A DNA stretch of 34,657 nucleotides from Minisyncoccota bacterium (GCA_020059045.1 JAGVCW010000012.1:1-34657); one strand, 5' to 3'; positions 8,498-14,253 are shown, numbered from the stretch's first letter. Made by a program: numbers and translations. Notes: a model not told the origin generated them from the sequence alone.

Positions 8498-8526
8498 ATT
8501 ATACAAAATGTATATTGTTTTGTCAA
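8498..8526 (-). promoter_or_regulatory. Perfect sigma-70-type promoter of the LPDTG protein
   Basis: On the minus strand, TTGACA (8526-8521) and TATAAT (8503-8498) match the consensus exactly with a 17-base spacer. The leader would be about 50 bases. It is the best promoter in the window, which suggests high expression of the surface protein. Confidence 0.9.
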
Positions 8527-8630
8527 GAAATTGGACACCCTAAAACAAAAGTTGTCCTGTCCTAGATAGTATATCTCCATTTACTGACGTATACCAATCA
8601 ATTCTATGACATTATCCCCAGTTATATTTA

Positions 8631-8659
8631 TTAAAAAAGAGCGACTTTTGATCGCTCTC
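8631..8659 (-). terminator. Rho-independent terminator
   Basis: On the minus strand, GAGCGA and TCGCTC (8657-8652 and 8644-8639, extended by one A-T pair) enclose a 7-base loop and are followed by six Ts. It ends the G+C-rich gene upstream, 8 bases after its stop. Confidence 0.92.
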
Positions 8660-8666
8660 GGGCACA

Positions 8667-10169
8667 CTACCTAAAGGACAACTTAGCCATTGGCCAATCG
8701 AAAATATTATTCGGGGGGTTAACTGGGCCGCCAGGCTTAGACTTCTCACGACATATCACGAAATGATTGTGACATGCTGCCCAACCCGCTCCAAACCCTG
8801 CAAGGAAGCCCAGACCAATCGCTGGCCACTTATTTGACTTGATTGTTCTGGTGACGGTATCCACCCTGACTGTCTGCTTGGGTGGAGTTGTGTCCTTTTC
8901 GACCTTAATCCCCACAGTAACCGGTCGCGTAAAGGACAACTCTGCGCTGTCCGTTACCAAACGATCAACACCGGTCGTACTTTTTGCTCTGACTGAGTCT
9001 TTGTACGCTACCAGATGGAGACTGTCTCGCACTTCCACCTTTGGCGTATCTACCGCAACGGCCGGTAGTGGAACTCGATCTGGAAGAATGGTGGGTGTCT
9101 CTGTTGGATTGATACAATAGATCGAGACAACAAACTTCTTTGTATCTCTTTCCCGCAAACACATTTCTCCCGCCAGAGCACGCCTCGTTACACCCGCCCA
9201 GTCAATTCGACCGTTCGGGAATAGCCCAATCAGATTCATGGTTGAAGGACATGGTACCACCTCAAGTGTAGCGAAATACACAGCAAGTCCTGTAACATCA
9301 CTGACATCTCTTGCAAGACTGAGCTGACGAAGCGCTTCCAGAAGTCTCCCACATGTCGCGTACATCCCTGCAGGTTTACTGTTTTGTGTTCGACACATAC
9401 TTAGCATCATGATCACCTGTTGTTGTGTTCTAGATAGACTATGCACAGCAAATGGTAGTCTTGGTGCAAGTGCGTCGGGTAAAACAGGGTTCAGTGCAAC
9501 TGGTGTTGACGCCCCAGTAGTAGACCCTCTCTTCGGTACACTCACAACACTAGAAGCTGAGCTTGCCAAGGGTGGGTTCTGTACCTGTGTACGTTGTGCA
9601 GACGCTGGCTCCGGTTTCTCTTGGAGAGCCGCACTTGAAGTACGAGGTGTGGTGTCAACCTTCTTTGACTGATCAACAACAAGGACCGGCTGGGAAGAAG
9701 ATGTTGCTACTTGCCCATTTGCTGTTGCTACTGGGTTTGCAAGTGGCTCAGAGCCGGGATGCAGTGCTACTGCGACTTCGGGTCTGTCTCCATTATAGAG
9801 ACACTGCTCAGTTCCAGCGAAACTCCTGACTGTCCTAACGTTCAAACTCTTATTCCTCGGATGAACACCGGGGACGGAAACATTCCCTTTCGGGCAGGCC
9901 TTAAGTACGAGAGCTTCAATGAACTTCCCAACGGCAGCTGCCGCACTGGCCATCTGTACAGTACTATTTTGGGCTTTCACACTTAGAATTACTCCATCAC
10001 AAGTGGCATTGAACCACTCGTCTCGACAGTTTTTCTTTAAGCCCTCCTGGAGTTGCTCTCTCGTTACTGGAGCCTTGATGATTGGCACCCCGCCTCCGGC
10101 TTGAGCGGGTACCAAGTCAGGTGCAACAGCAACCATGACGAATCCGAGCAAAAGCGGCAATCTCTTCAT
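8667..10169 (-). CDS. Secreted or membrane protein of unknown function, atypical composition
   Basis: I do not recognise this family. From the ATG at 10169 (500 residues) it has a clear signal peptide (MKRLPLLLGFVMVAVAP to VPAQA). A Cys-containing region follows (CRDEWFNATC to ALVLKACPKG, about residues 47-95). A long Ser/Pro/Thr-rich stretch (about 120-230) leads to a second Cys-containing helical region (MLSMCRTQ to EVVPCPS and MCLRERD). Near the end a short hydrophobic, Gly-rich segment (WPAIGLGFLAGFGAGWAAC) precedes a basic tail. The start at 10169 is preferred over the longer frame because GAGGT sits 5 bases upstream and the signal peptide begins there. Composition is odd: bases 9001-9060 contain 32 G+C of 60, against 15 of 60 at 2401-2460. 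This suggests recent transfer. It has its own terminator. Confidence 0.75.
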   Translation of the reverse strand: MKRLPLLLGFVMVAVAPDLVPAQAGGGVPIIKAPVTREQLQEGLKKNCRDEWFNATCDGVILSVKAQNSTVQMASAAAAVGKFIEALVLKACPKGNVSVPGVHPRNKSLNVRTVRSFAGTEQCLYNGDRPEVAVALHPGSEPLANPVATANGQVATSSSQPVLVVDQSKKVDTTPRTSSAALQEKPEPASAQRTQVQNPPLASSASSVVSVPKRGSTTGASTPVALNPVLPDALAPRLPFAVHSLSRTQQQVIMMLSMCRTQNSKPAGMYATCGRLLEALRQLSLARDVSDVTGLAVYFATLEVVPCPSTMNLIGLFPNGRIDWAGVTRRALAGEMCLRERDTKKFVVSIYCINPTETPTILPDRVPLPAVAVDTPKVEVRDSLHLVAYKDSVRAKSTTGVDRLVTDSAELSFTRPVTVGIKVEKDTTPPKQTVRVDTVTRTIKSNKWPAIGLGFLAGFGAGWAACHNHFVICREKSKPGGPVNPPNNIFDWPMAKLSFR

Positions 10170-10278
10170 TTGACCTCTGGGTTGGTTGTTTGTCTGTATG
10201 TAAAGAACTGCCCGCACCCTACCATAATCAAGATGAATTGTAAATGATGAAATTAGGTGAGTTTGTGTGAAGCCCAAT

Positions 10279-10303
10279 TAGGCAAAATAGGCTATTTTGC
10301 CTA
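10279..10303. repeat. 25-base perfect palindrome
   Basis: TAGGCAAAATAG (10279-10290) and CTATTTTGCCTA (10292-10303) are perfect inverted repeats around a single G. It lies between the Cys-rich gene and the G+C-rich secreted gene on the minus strand. It could be an operator, a cruciform or a hairpin in the leader. It lacks a T-run, so it is not a standard terminator. Confidence 0.7.
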
Positions 10304-10336
10304 TTATATTTGCAAATTTAAGTAGTACTTATAAAT

Positions 10337-10365
10337 ATAAAAAGGCTTCGACCGAAATCGAAACC
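10337..10365 (-). terminator. Rho-independent terminator
   Basis: On the minus strand GGTTTCGA (10365-10358) and TCGAAGCC (10351-10344) form an 8-bp stem with one G.U and a 6-base loop, followed by TTTTTATATT. It begins at the stop codon of the Cys-rich gene. Confidence 0.8.
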
Positions 10366-10988
10366 TAGAACACGTCCTCTGGTATCTGCACGGGCTCTTC
10401 CACCCACACAAGAAAATTGCACCAATCAATTTCTTGGATACGAATCCATGGTTCAGTTCTGGTGTGTCCGTCGCCCAACGCAAGAGTATGTCCACTAGCA
10501 CAGCACTCGGGAGAACACTCATGGTCTGCATGGAACCAAAAATCAGATCCGTGCATACAGTCTTGGCACCAGACCAACTCACCACAACTACAACTCATGT
10601 AAATGAAACCCGTAGCACCGCAATACATACACCCAGGAGGAGGTGCAAGTGAGTCCGCACTTATTATCTCGTCCTTTTCTTCAAGCTCAATGAGAGACGG
10701 TTTCGTAGCATGAATAAATATTATCTCTGCGTCCAAGTCTTTAGCTGCTCGGACAAACTCATCACGCCCTTCTTCTGAAATTTCCAGTATAAATTGTCCA
10801 CCTCGCTGATCTTCAAAGGTCTGAACAACTCTCCGAAATACTCCATCCAGAGAGGGTGGATCGGGAAAGAAATCAAGTTGTTCCCATGAACCATCGAGGA
10901 AACTCTTCAAAAGTGCTGACAAAACTCTAAACTCCTCGATGGTACTAATCATGGGAGTCAGAGGAAATTTACTTTGCTCTGGCCACAT
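10365..10988 (-). CDS. Unknown protein with a Cys/His-rich putative zinc domain
   Basis: I do not recognise the family. The ATG at 10988 is chosen over the TTG at 11000 because a Shine-Dalgarno GGAG lies 5 to 8 bases upstream of it. This gives 207 residues. The N-terminal half (about 1-120) is acidic and mixed, with DAEIIFIHATKPS suggesting a small alpha/beta fold. Near residues 130-180 is a dense metal-ligand cluster: CMYC, then CSC, then CQDC, then HADHEC, then CC and H. The spacing C-x2-C, C-x-C-x5-C-x2-C and H-x2-H-x-C resembles treble-clef or B-box/ZZ-like zinc folds, but I cannot name one. The last 30 residues are acidic. There is no signal peptide, so it is probably cytoplasmic. Its G+C content (30 of 60 at 10501-10560) matches the downstream gene, so the two may have arrived together. 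Confidence 0.7.
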   Translation of the reverse strand: MWPEQSKFPLTPMISTIEEFRVLSALLKSFLDGSWEQLDFFPDPPSLDGVFRRVVQTFEDQRGGQFILEISEEGRDEFVRAAKDLDAEIIFIHATKPSLIELEEKDEIISADSLAPPPGCMYCGATGFIYMSCSCGELVWCQDCMHGSDFWFHADHECSPECCASGHTLALGDGHTRTEPWIRIQEIDWCNFLVWVEEPVQIPEDVF

Positions 10989-11040
10989 GATTATCTCCAA
11001 GAAGGGTGTCTGCCGAGATACTATACAAAATTAACAGTAT

Positions 11041-11592
11041 TCACAAGTTCTCTTTTTTTAGTGGAATATCGAGGAGTTTCTGATACAGTCCATCATTGGT
11101 GTCTTTCTGATAAAGTCGAACAAAAGTAACCAAGAATGACGGGACTGTATCAAATTCTATTTCTGCCCTTTTTCTCATTGTCTTAAGTTCTTCTTCCTTC
11201 ATCCCACCCCATGTAGCTTCTCCGAGTGTAAGGTGAGGGTGGTATAGTGGACCCTCAAAGAACTTTTCTCTTGCCTCTGCGTTTGGGTTGAAGAGTGTAA
11301 CCAACTTATTATGTAAATCCATAAGTCCTTCCGAAAATATGGGGTTCAAAAATAGTACCCGATTATCAAATCCGTCTAATCCTTCAAGCTTGATTTCAAA
11401 TGGTGTATGACTTCCCACAAGTGTCGTAAGTGGTGCAAGCCAAGCTTTGTCCTCTGGTAGCCCACTCGGAGCCTTTAATGTTATGTGGGGTTCATTAAAG
11501 TACGGAACCTTGTTTGATGGAAAACTTTTCTGAAACTTAAGGATTTTTTCTTTGGTAGCAAGTGGTGGGACAATGCCGATAAAAAATTTCAT
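11041..11592 (-). CDS. 2H phosphoesterase / 2'-5' RNA ligase family protein
   Basis: The 183-residue protein carries the two H-x-T/S motifs that define the 2H superfamily: H36-I-T38 in EPHITLK and H120-L-T122 in YHPHLTLGE. Each lies in the expected strand context with about 80 residues between them. Members hydrolyse or join 2',5' or cyclic phosphodiester bonds in RNA or nucleotides, and the two His side chains do the chemistry. The substrate cannot be told from the sequence. It has no signal peptide or membrane segment, so it acts in the cytoplasm. It lies between a GrpB-family gene and the Cys-rich gene on the same strand, with gaps of 84 and 52 bases. A TATTAT just before the ATG suggests its own nearly leaderless promoter. 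Confidence 0.85.
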   Translation of the reverse strand: MKFFIGIVPPLATKEKILKFQKSFPSNKVPYFNEPHITLKAPSGLPEDKAWLAPLTTLVGSHTPFEIKLEGLDGFDNRVLFLNPIFSEGLMDLHNKLVTLFNPNAEAREKFFEGPLYHPHLTLGEATWGGMKEEELKTMRKRAEIEFDTVPSFLVTFVRLYQKDTNDGLYQKLLDIPLKKENL

Positions 11593-11676
11593 AGTTTATA
11601 ATAAGATTCTAAATTTCGAACGGGTTAGATATAGTGAGTTAATACAAACATACTTTTGGGAAAGAGAAACTGAAAT

Positions 11677-12201
11677 CTACCTTATATCCATGATTCCGAG
11701 CCGATCTCGATAGACATTTTCCCAAAAAATCTTTTTTGCTGGCCTATATTCTTTGTAATATTTTCCCTCAAATTGTCGCTTGAGATCGTTGTACTGCTTT
11801 AAAAGCTCGGGGTCACTTTTTAGTAAATCCCTTGCTCCACGGTACTGACGCTCAGCATCCGTTCCTAAAACACTGACAAGATAATCTGTGGAAAAACTTT
11901 TTTCTATTCCTTTAAAAATTGCTTTATTTTCTGTCCAATTGTCTGGATTTTTTACTTTTGCATATAACATTAATATTTTAATAATTTCCGGAAAATCATC
12001 TTTCCGAACAATAATCTGAATATCTACATCCTTTTTGGTTAAACTTCCAAGAATAGAAGCTCCTCCAACATGTTCCAGACCCACCTCAAAACCTTTAAAT
12101 AATTCTGTAAGTTTCTGCTTTTCAGAGTGAAAAAAATCTTCGGCTTCCTGCCAAAATTCTTCAGATGGAATAAAGTGACAAATTTCTAAGTCCGCAGGCA
12201 T
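11677..12201 (-). CDS. GrpB-family (UPF0157) nucleotidyltransferase-fold protein
   Basis: The 174-residue protein resembles the GrpB/UPF0157 family, a small group with a nucleotidyltransferase-like fold. The core LEHVGGASILGSLTKKDVDIQIIV (residues 42-65) corresponds to the family signature: H-V-G-S-T/A-S, a loop, then a D-x-D-like acidic pair at D58/D60. The tail YNDLKRQFEGKYYKEYRPAKKIFWENV matches the helical end typical of these proteins. Some relatives are fused to CoaE or acetyltransferase domains; this one stands alone. The function is not established, and nucleotide transfer is a family-level guess. AGGT lies 7 bases before the ATG and TATAAT (12217-12212) lies close upstream, so the leader is very short. 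Confidence 0.82.
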   Translation of the reverse strand: MPADLEICHFIPSEEFWQEAEDFFHSEKQKLTELFKGFEVGLEHVGGASILGSLTKKDVDIQIIVRKDDFPEIIKILMLYAKVKNPDNWTENKAIFKGIEKSFSTDYLVSVLGTDAERQYRGARDLLKSDPELLKQYNDLKRQFEGKYYKEYRPAKKIFWENVYRDRLGIMDIR

Positions 12202-12341
12202 ATGATGACCTATTATACTGAATTTACGATTCTACACCTATCTCCTAGTGCTACCAGTTCTACTTGCTTGTTGTGTAGAAAAAGGAGGAAGACCCCCAAG
12301 TCAGTCTAGGAATGCCGTTTTTTCTCAATCCCGTAACAAAG

Positions 12342-12426
12342 CGGAGGGTACAGGATTTGAACCTGTGAGGAGTTGCCCCCAACCGCGTTTCGAGTGCGGC
12401 GCATTAGACCACTCTGCCAACCCTCC
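12342..12426 (-). tRNA. tRNA-Ser (CGA)
   Basis: On the minus strand the acceptor GGAGGGT (12426-12420) pairs with ACCCTCC. The anticodon loop CTCGAAA gives CGA, and a long variable arm with GGGG/CTCC supports serine. The anticodon stem has one A.C mismatch at its base next to the loop. The T-loop is TTCAAAT. The discriminator is G and CCA is not encoded. About 8 bases after the 3' end, the sequence ACGGGATTGAGAA can pair with the T-arm half TTCAAATCCTGT. Confidence 0.93.
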
Positions 12427-12493
12427 GCTTTTTTACTGGACGGGCCAGTTCCTTTGACCCCATGACACTTTTCCAGAATGACTCTAGCATTTT

Positions 12494-12521
12494 TTGATTT
12501 TTTTACAAAAAGTGTTATATT
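12494..12521 (+). promoter_or_regulatory. Promoter of tRNA-Glu
   Basis: TTGATT (12494-12499) and TATATT (12516-12521) are 16 bases apart. The predicted start is about 9 bases before the tRNA. Confidence 0.6.
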
Positions 12522-12536
12522 TTTTCTGCATTTTAC

Positions 12537-12608
12537 GGCCCTATCGTCTATCGGTTAGGACACAAGCTTTTCAAGCTTGGAAGCGGGGTTCGACTCCCCG
12601 TAGGGTCA
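12537..12608 (+). tRNA. tRNA-Glu (UUC)
   Basis: The acceptor GGCCCTA pairs with TAGGGTC (one G.U). The anticodon loop TTTTCAA gives TTC. The T-arm is CGGGG-TTCGACT-CCCCG. The discriminator is A, followed by CA rather than a full CCA. GGGAGAACC at 12615-12623 could pair with the tRNA's GGTT and CTCCC around a CGA bulge. Confidence 0.96.
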
Positions 12609-12765
12609 CAAAAAGGGAGAACCTTACTAATTTTAAACTGTCAAATCTATTTTATGGCTAAATTAATGGCTGAATGCTAAAGAAATAAAGTTCTGAAATT
12701 GAATTACTTCTCAAATTCATTTTTAATTTTGATATGATCAATTTGAAGTAAGATAAGGCTATTCT

Positions 12766-13617
12766 GTGGTTCTGAACATATATCATATCCAGATGAATAC
12801 TATTCGTGAACAATTGAATAAAGCTAAGTACTTCGTATGTCAGCAATTAATTGCTTTAAGTACATACATATCAAAGAAGTGGTCGGTGTTAATGAGTATT
12901 AGACATTCATGGGTGAATAAGACGCTATCCAGTTTGAGCGACCAGTTGCGTCATAGCTGGGTAACAATCTGTATTACGTTTATTATTGCTATAGCGACAG
13001 TATGTATCGCGAACCAGTACAATGCACTTACGGAACAGAAATATGATATGCAACTATTCAAGTATTTCTATGATTCAGAGAAAAAGGCAATAGCTTTAAA
13101 TTCAGGAGAAACATTTGCGCCAGTATTTGTTAAATGGCAAGTTCCTTATGCTGGTGCCACTACCACTGGATGGGTCAAGAACCAGCTCATGATTAAGGAT
13201 ATTATTATGAGCATCACCTCGGGAAATCATGACGGAGCGAACCCAGGTTTCTTTTTTGAGCATGGTGCCGGATATATACGTTGCAATATCTTAGATCGAT
13301 TCGGTATAGATGAAAGTTTAGTGCTTGGCGGGTTCCCAATCGGAGTTGAGACAACGTTTGTGACAAAGGGTAAACCGGAATTGGGATACAGAACGTCTAT
13401 GGATCTAATTTGGTTGAGAGGGTTTGATGATAATAACTTGGAAGTAAACGTACTTCCAAATGTGGATCCACAATATTTGAAAGATCAGCTCAGAAAGGGC
13501 AACAATGCGATCCAGAAGACACTGCAAATTGACAAATACGATCAAAACTATAAATATATTGGAGACGACGGTAATTGCTCACAGCAAGGTGAGATGTTTT
13601 TGCTTGAAGCTATCTAA
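12766..13617 (+). CDS. Unknown single-pass membrane protein
   Basis: I do not recognise this family. The 283-residue product starts at a GTG with AAGG 7 bases upstream; an ATG at 12793 is an alternative start. The first about 60 residues are polar, basic and helical, and contain a short internal repetition (IRHSWVNKTLSS and LRHSWVTICIT). One membrane segment follows (about residues 66-82, CITFIIAIATVCIA). The remaining about 200 residues should lie outside the membrane and look like a soluble alpha/beta domain (FAPVFVKWQVPYAGATTTGW, SGNHDGANPGFFFEHGAGY, RFGIDESLVLGGFPIGVETTFV). An extended -10 box (TG-A-TATGAT, 12730-12738) lies 27 bases upstream. The gene stands alone between tRNA-Glu and tRNA-Val, a position typical of lineage-specific genes. 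Confidence 0.7.
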   Translation: MVLNIYHIQMNTIREQLNKAKYFVCQQLIALSTYISKKWSVLMSIRHSWVNKTLSSLSDQLRHSWVTICITFIIAIATVCIANQYNALTEQKYDMQLFKYFYDSEKKAIALNSGETFAPVFVKWQVPYAGATTTGWVKNQLMIKDIIMSITSGNHDGANPGFFFEHGAGYIRCNILDRFGIDESLVLGGFPIGVETTFVTKGKPELGYRTSMDLIWLRGFDDNNLEVNVLPNVDPQYLKDQLRKGNNAIQKTLQIDKYDQNYKYIGDDGNCSQQGEMFLLEAI

Positions 13618-13659
13618 TGTTGAGTGTAAATATTTCATTAAGATTTTGGATTGCCAATT

Positions 13660-13668
13660 TGATATAAT
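13660..13668 (+). promoter_or_regulatory. Extended -10 promoter upstream of tRNA-Val
   Basis: TG-A-TATAAT (13660-13668) is an extended -10 element. No good -35 is seen. The predicted transcript starts about 43 bases before tRNA-Val. Almost the same arrangement (TG-A-TATGAT) precedes the gene at 12766. Confidence 0.5.
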
Positions 13669-13717
13669 CTCTTTGTTTAACTAGTTCTGAAATCCAAACA
13701 TTTAGGTCATTGTGTGC

Positions 13718-13790
13718 GGGCGGTTAGCTCAGTTGGTAGAGCGCGTCATTGACGTTGACGATGTCAGAGGTTCAAGTCCTCTACCGCCCA
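13718..13790 (+). tRNA. tRNA-Val (GAC)
   Basis: The acceptor GGGCGGT pairs with ACCGCCC (13783-13789). The anticodon stem CGTCA/TGACG encloses TTGACGT, giving GAC. The T-arm is AGAGG-TTCAAGT-CCTCT. The discriminator is A, followed by CA. The tRNA is followed by a long array of hairpins containing further partial copies of its own 3' end. Confidence 0.96.
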
Positions 13791-13792
13791 CA

Positions 13793-13830
13793 ATTAAGTA
13801 AATTTATTTACTTAATCTTGAGGACTTGAA
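13793..13830 (+). repeat. tRNA-Val tail unit 1: hairpin plus inverted T-arm copy
   Basis: ATTAAGTAAAT (13793-13803) pairs with ATTTACTTAAT (13806-13816). It is followed by GAGGACTTGAA (13820-13830), the exact reverse complement of TTCAAGTCCTC in the tRNA T-arm (13771-13781). The whole can fold as one long hairpin that uses the tRNA's T-arm and encloses its 3' end. Confidence 0.85.
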
Positions 13831-13832
13831 AA

Positions 13833-13896
13833 CCTTGAGTATATCGCGCGGAGCATGCGAGCACGATACGAAAGGTGTACAGAGTCTGTAGGACTC
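13833..13896 (+). repeat. Structured module X, copy 1
   Basis: Stem A pairs CCTT (13833-13836) with AAGG (13872-13875), then a symmetric GA/GA internal loop, then GTAT and CG with CGATAC (13864-13869). The apical part contains GGAGCA and GCGAG. A TGTACA linker (13876-13881) is followed by stem B: GAGTC, loop TGTAG, GACTC (13882-13896). Related copies lie at 14093-14155 and, on the minus strand, 24233-24286. Stem sequences differ between copies while pairing is kept. Confidence 0.75.
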
Positions 13897-13897
13897 G

Positions 13898-13915
13898 AGT
13901 CCTCTACCGCCCACA
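13898..13915 (+). repeat. Direct copy of the tRNA-Val 3' end (copy 2)
   Basis: Eighteen bases (AGTCCTCTACCGCCCACA) are identical to 13775-13792, the end of tRNA-Val plus two bases beyond its discriminator. The upstream T-loop differs (CTCG instead of TTCA). The rest of the tRNA is absent. Confidence 0.92.
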
Positions 13916-13920
13916 GGTAA

Positions 13921-13955
13921 ACACACAACATATGTTGTGTGTGTGAGGACTTGAA
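13921..13955 (+). repeat. tRNA-Val tail unit 2: palindrome plus inverted T-arm copy
   Basis: ACACACAACAT (13921-13931) is directly followed by its reverse complement (13932-13942), then again by GAGGACTTGAA (13945-13955). The hairpin is unrelated in sequence to that of unit 1, but the position and the inverted T-arm copy are the same. Confidence 0.85.
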
Positions 13956-14043
13956 GGCACAGCCATGTTTTGTCAGCCAGACAAAACAGGCGAGCCGGGG
14001 TCGAGAAAATTTTGATTTGACGAAATCAAAATTATTCGTGACC
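13956..14043 (+). repeat. Structured module Y, copy 1
   Basis: The 88-base element has two domains. The first pairs GGC and GCC (13956-13964) with GGC and GCC (13989-13996) around a variable hairpin GTTTTGTC/GACAAAAC. The second pairs GGTCGAGAA (13999-14007) with TTCGTGACC (14035-14043), with one G.U and one mismatch, around AATTTTGATTT/AAATCAAAATT. A copy on the minus strand at 23574-23660 keeps the flanks but has different hairpins that still pair. Confidence 0.8.
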
Positions 14044-14046
14044 TAG

Positions 14047-14089
14047 CCTCTACCGCCCACAAAAACCTTTGGTTTTTTGAGGACTTGAA
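14047..14089 (+). repeat. tRNA-Val 3' end copy 3 with hairpin and inverted T-arm copy
   Basis: CCTCTACCGCCCACA (14047-14061) repeats the tRNA end a third time. AAAAACC/GGTTTTT (14061-14067/14071-14077) forms a hairpin and GAGGACTTGAA recurs at 14079-14089. Confidence 0.85.
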
Positions 14090-14092
14090 AAA

Positions 14093-14155
14093 GCTGAATA
14101 TATCGCACGGAGCAAAGCGAGTACGATATGAAGCCTGTACAGCCTCTGTAAGAGG
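14093..14155 (+). repeat. Structured module X, copy 2
   Basis: GCT (14093-14095) pairs with AGC (14132-14134), followed by the same GA/GA internal loop and ATAT/CG against CGATAT. The apex is GGAGCA-AA-GCGAG, then TGTACA (14136-14141), then stem B CCTC, loop TGTAA, GAGG. A further degenerate piece follows (14163-14190): CCTCTAC resembling the tRNA end, then CGAAAGGTGTAC. Confidence 0.72.
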
Positions 14156-14190
14156 AAAGATTCCTCTACAATACGAAAGGTGTACGGCCT

Positions 14191-14212
14191 CTGCCTACCT
14201 GTCGGTAGGCAG
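14191..14212 (+). repeat. Short palindromic repeat (9-bp stem)
   Basis: CTGCCTACC (14191-14199) and GGTAGGCAG (14204-14212) pair around TGTC. On the minus strand it would read LPTGRQ in one frame. From memory, palindromes of this type are dispersed in many uncultured bacterial genomes; I cannot confirm this here. Confidence 0.7.
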
Positions 14213-14253
14213 GTAAGATTAAAGTTTTCACTTTGTATGCAAAACAAATTGTC

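Noticed and set aside
13771-14212. CRISPR-like array after tRNA-Val
   Set aside because: The units have uneven spacing (123 and 149 bases), the repeated part is a tRNA end, the intervening sequences are structured modules rather than spacers, and there are no cas genes in the window.
14050-14247. 65-codon open frame on the minus strand containing LPTGRQ
   Set aside because: It lies entirely in hairpins and tRNA-end copies; the LPTGRQ comes from a palindrome.
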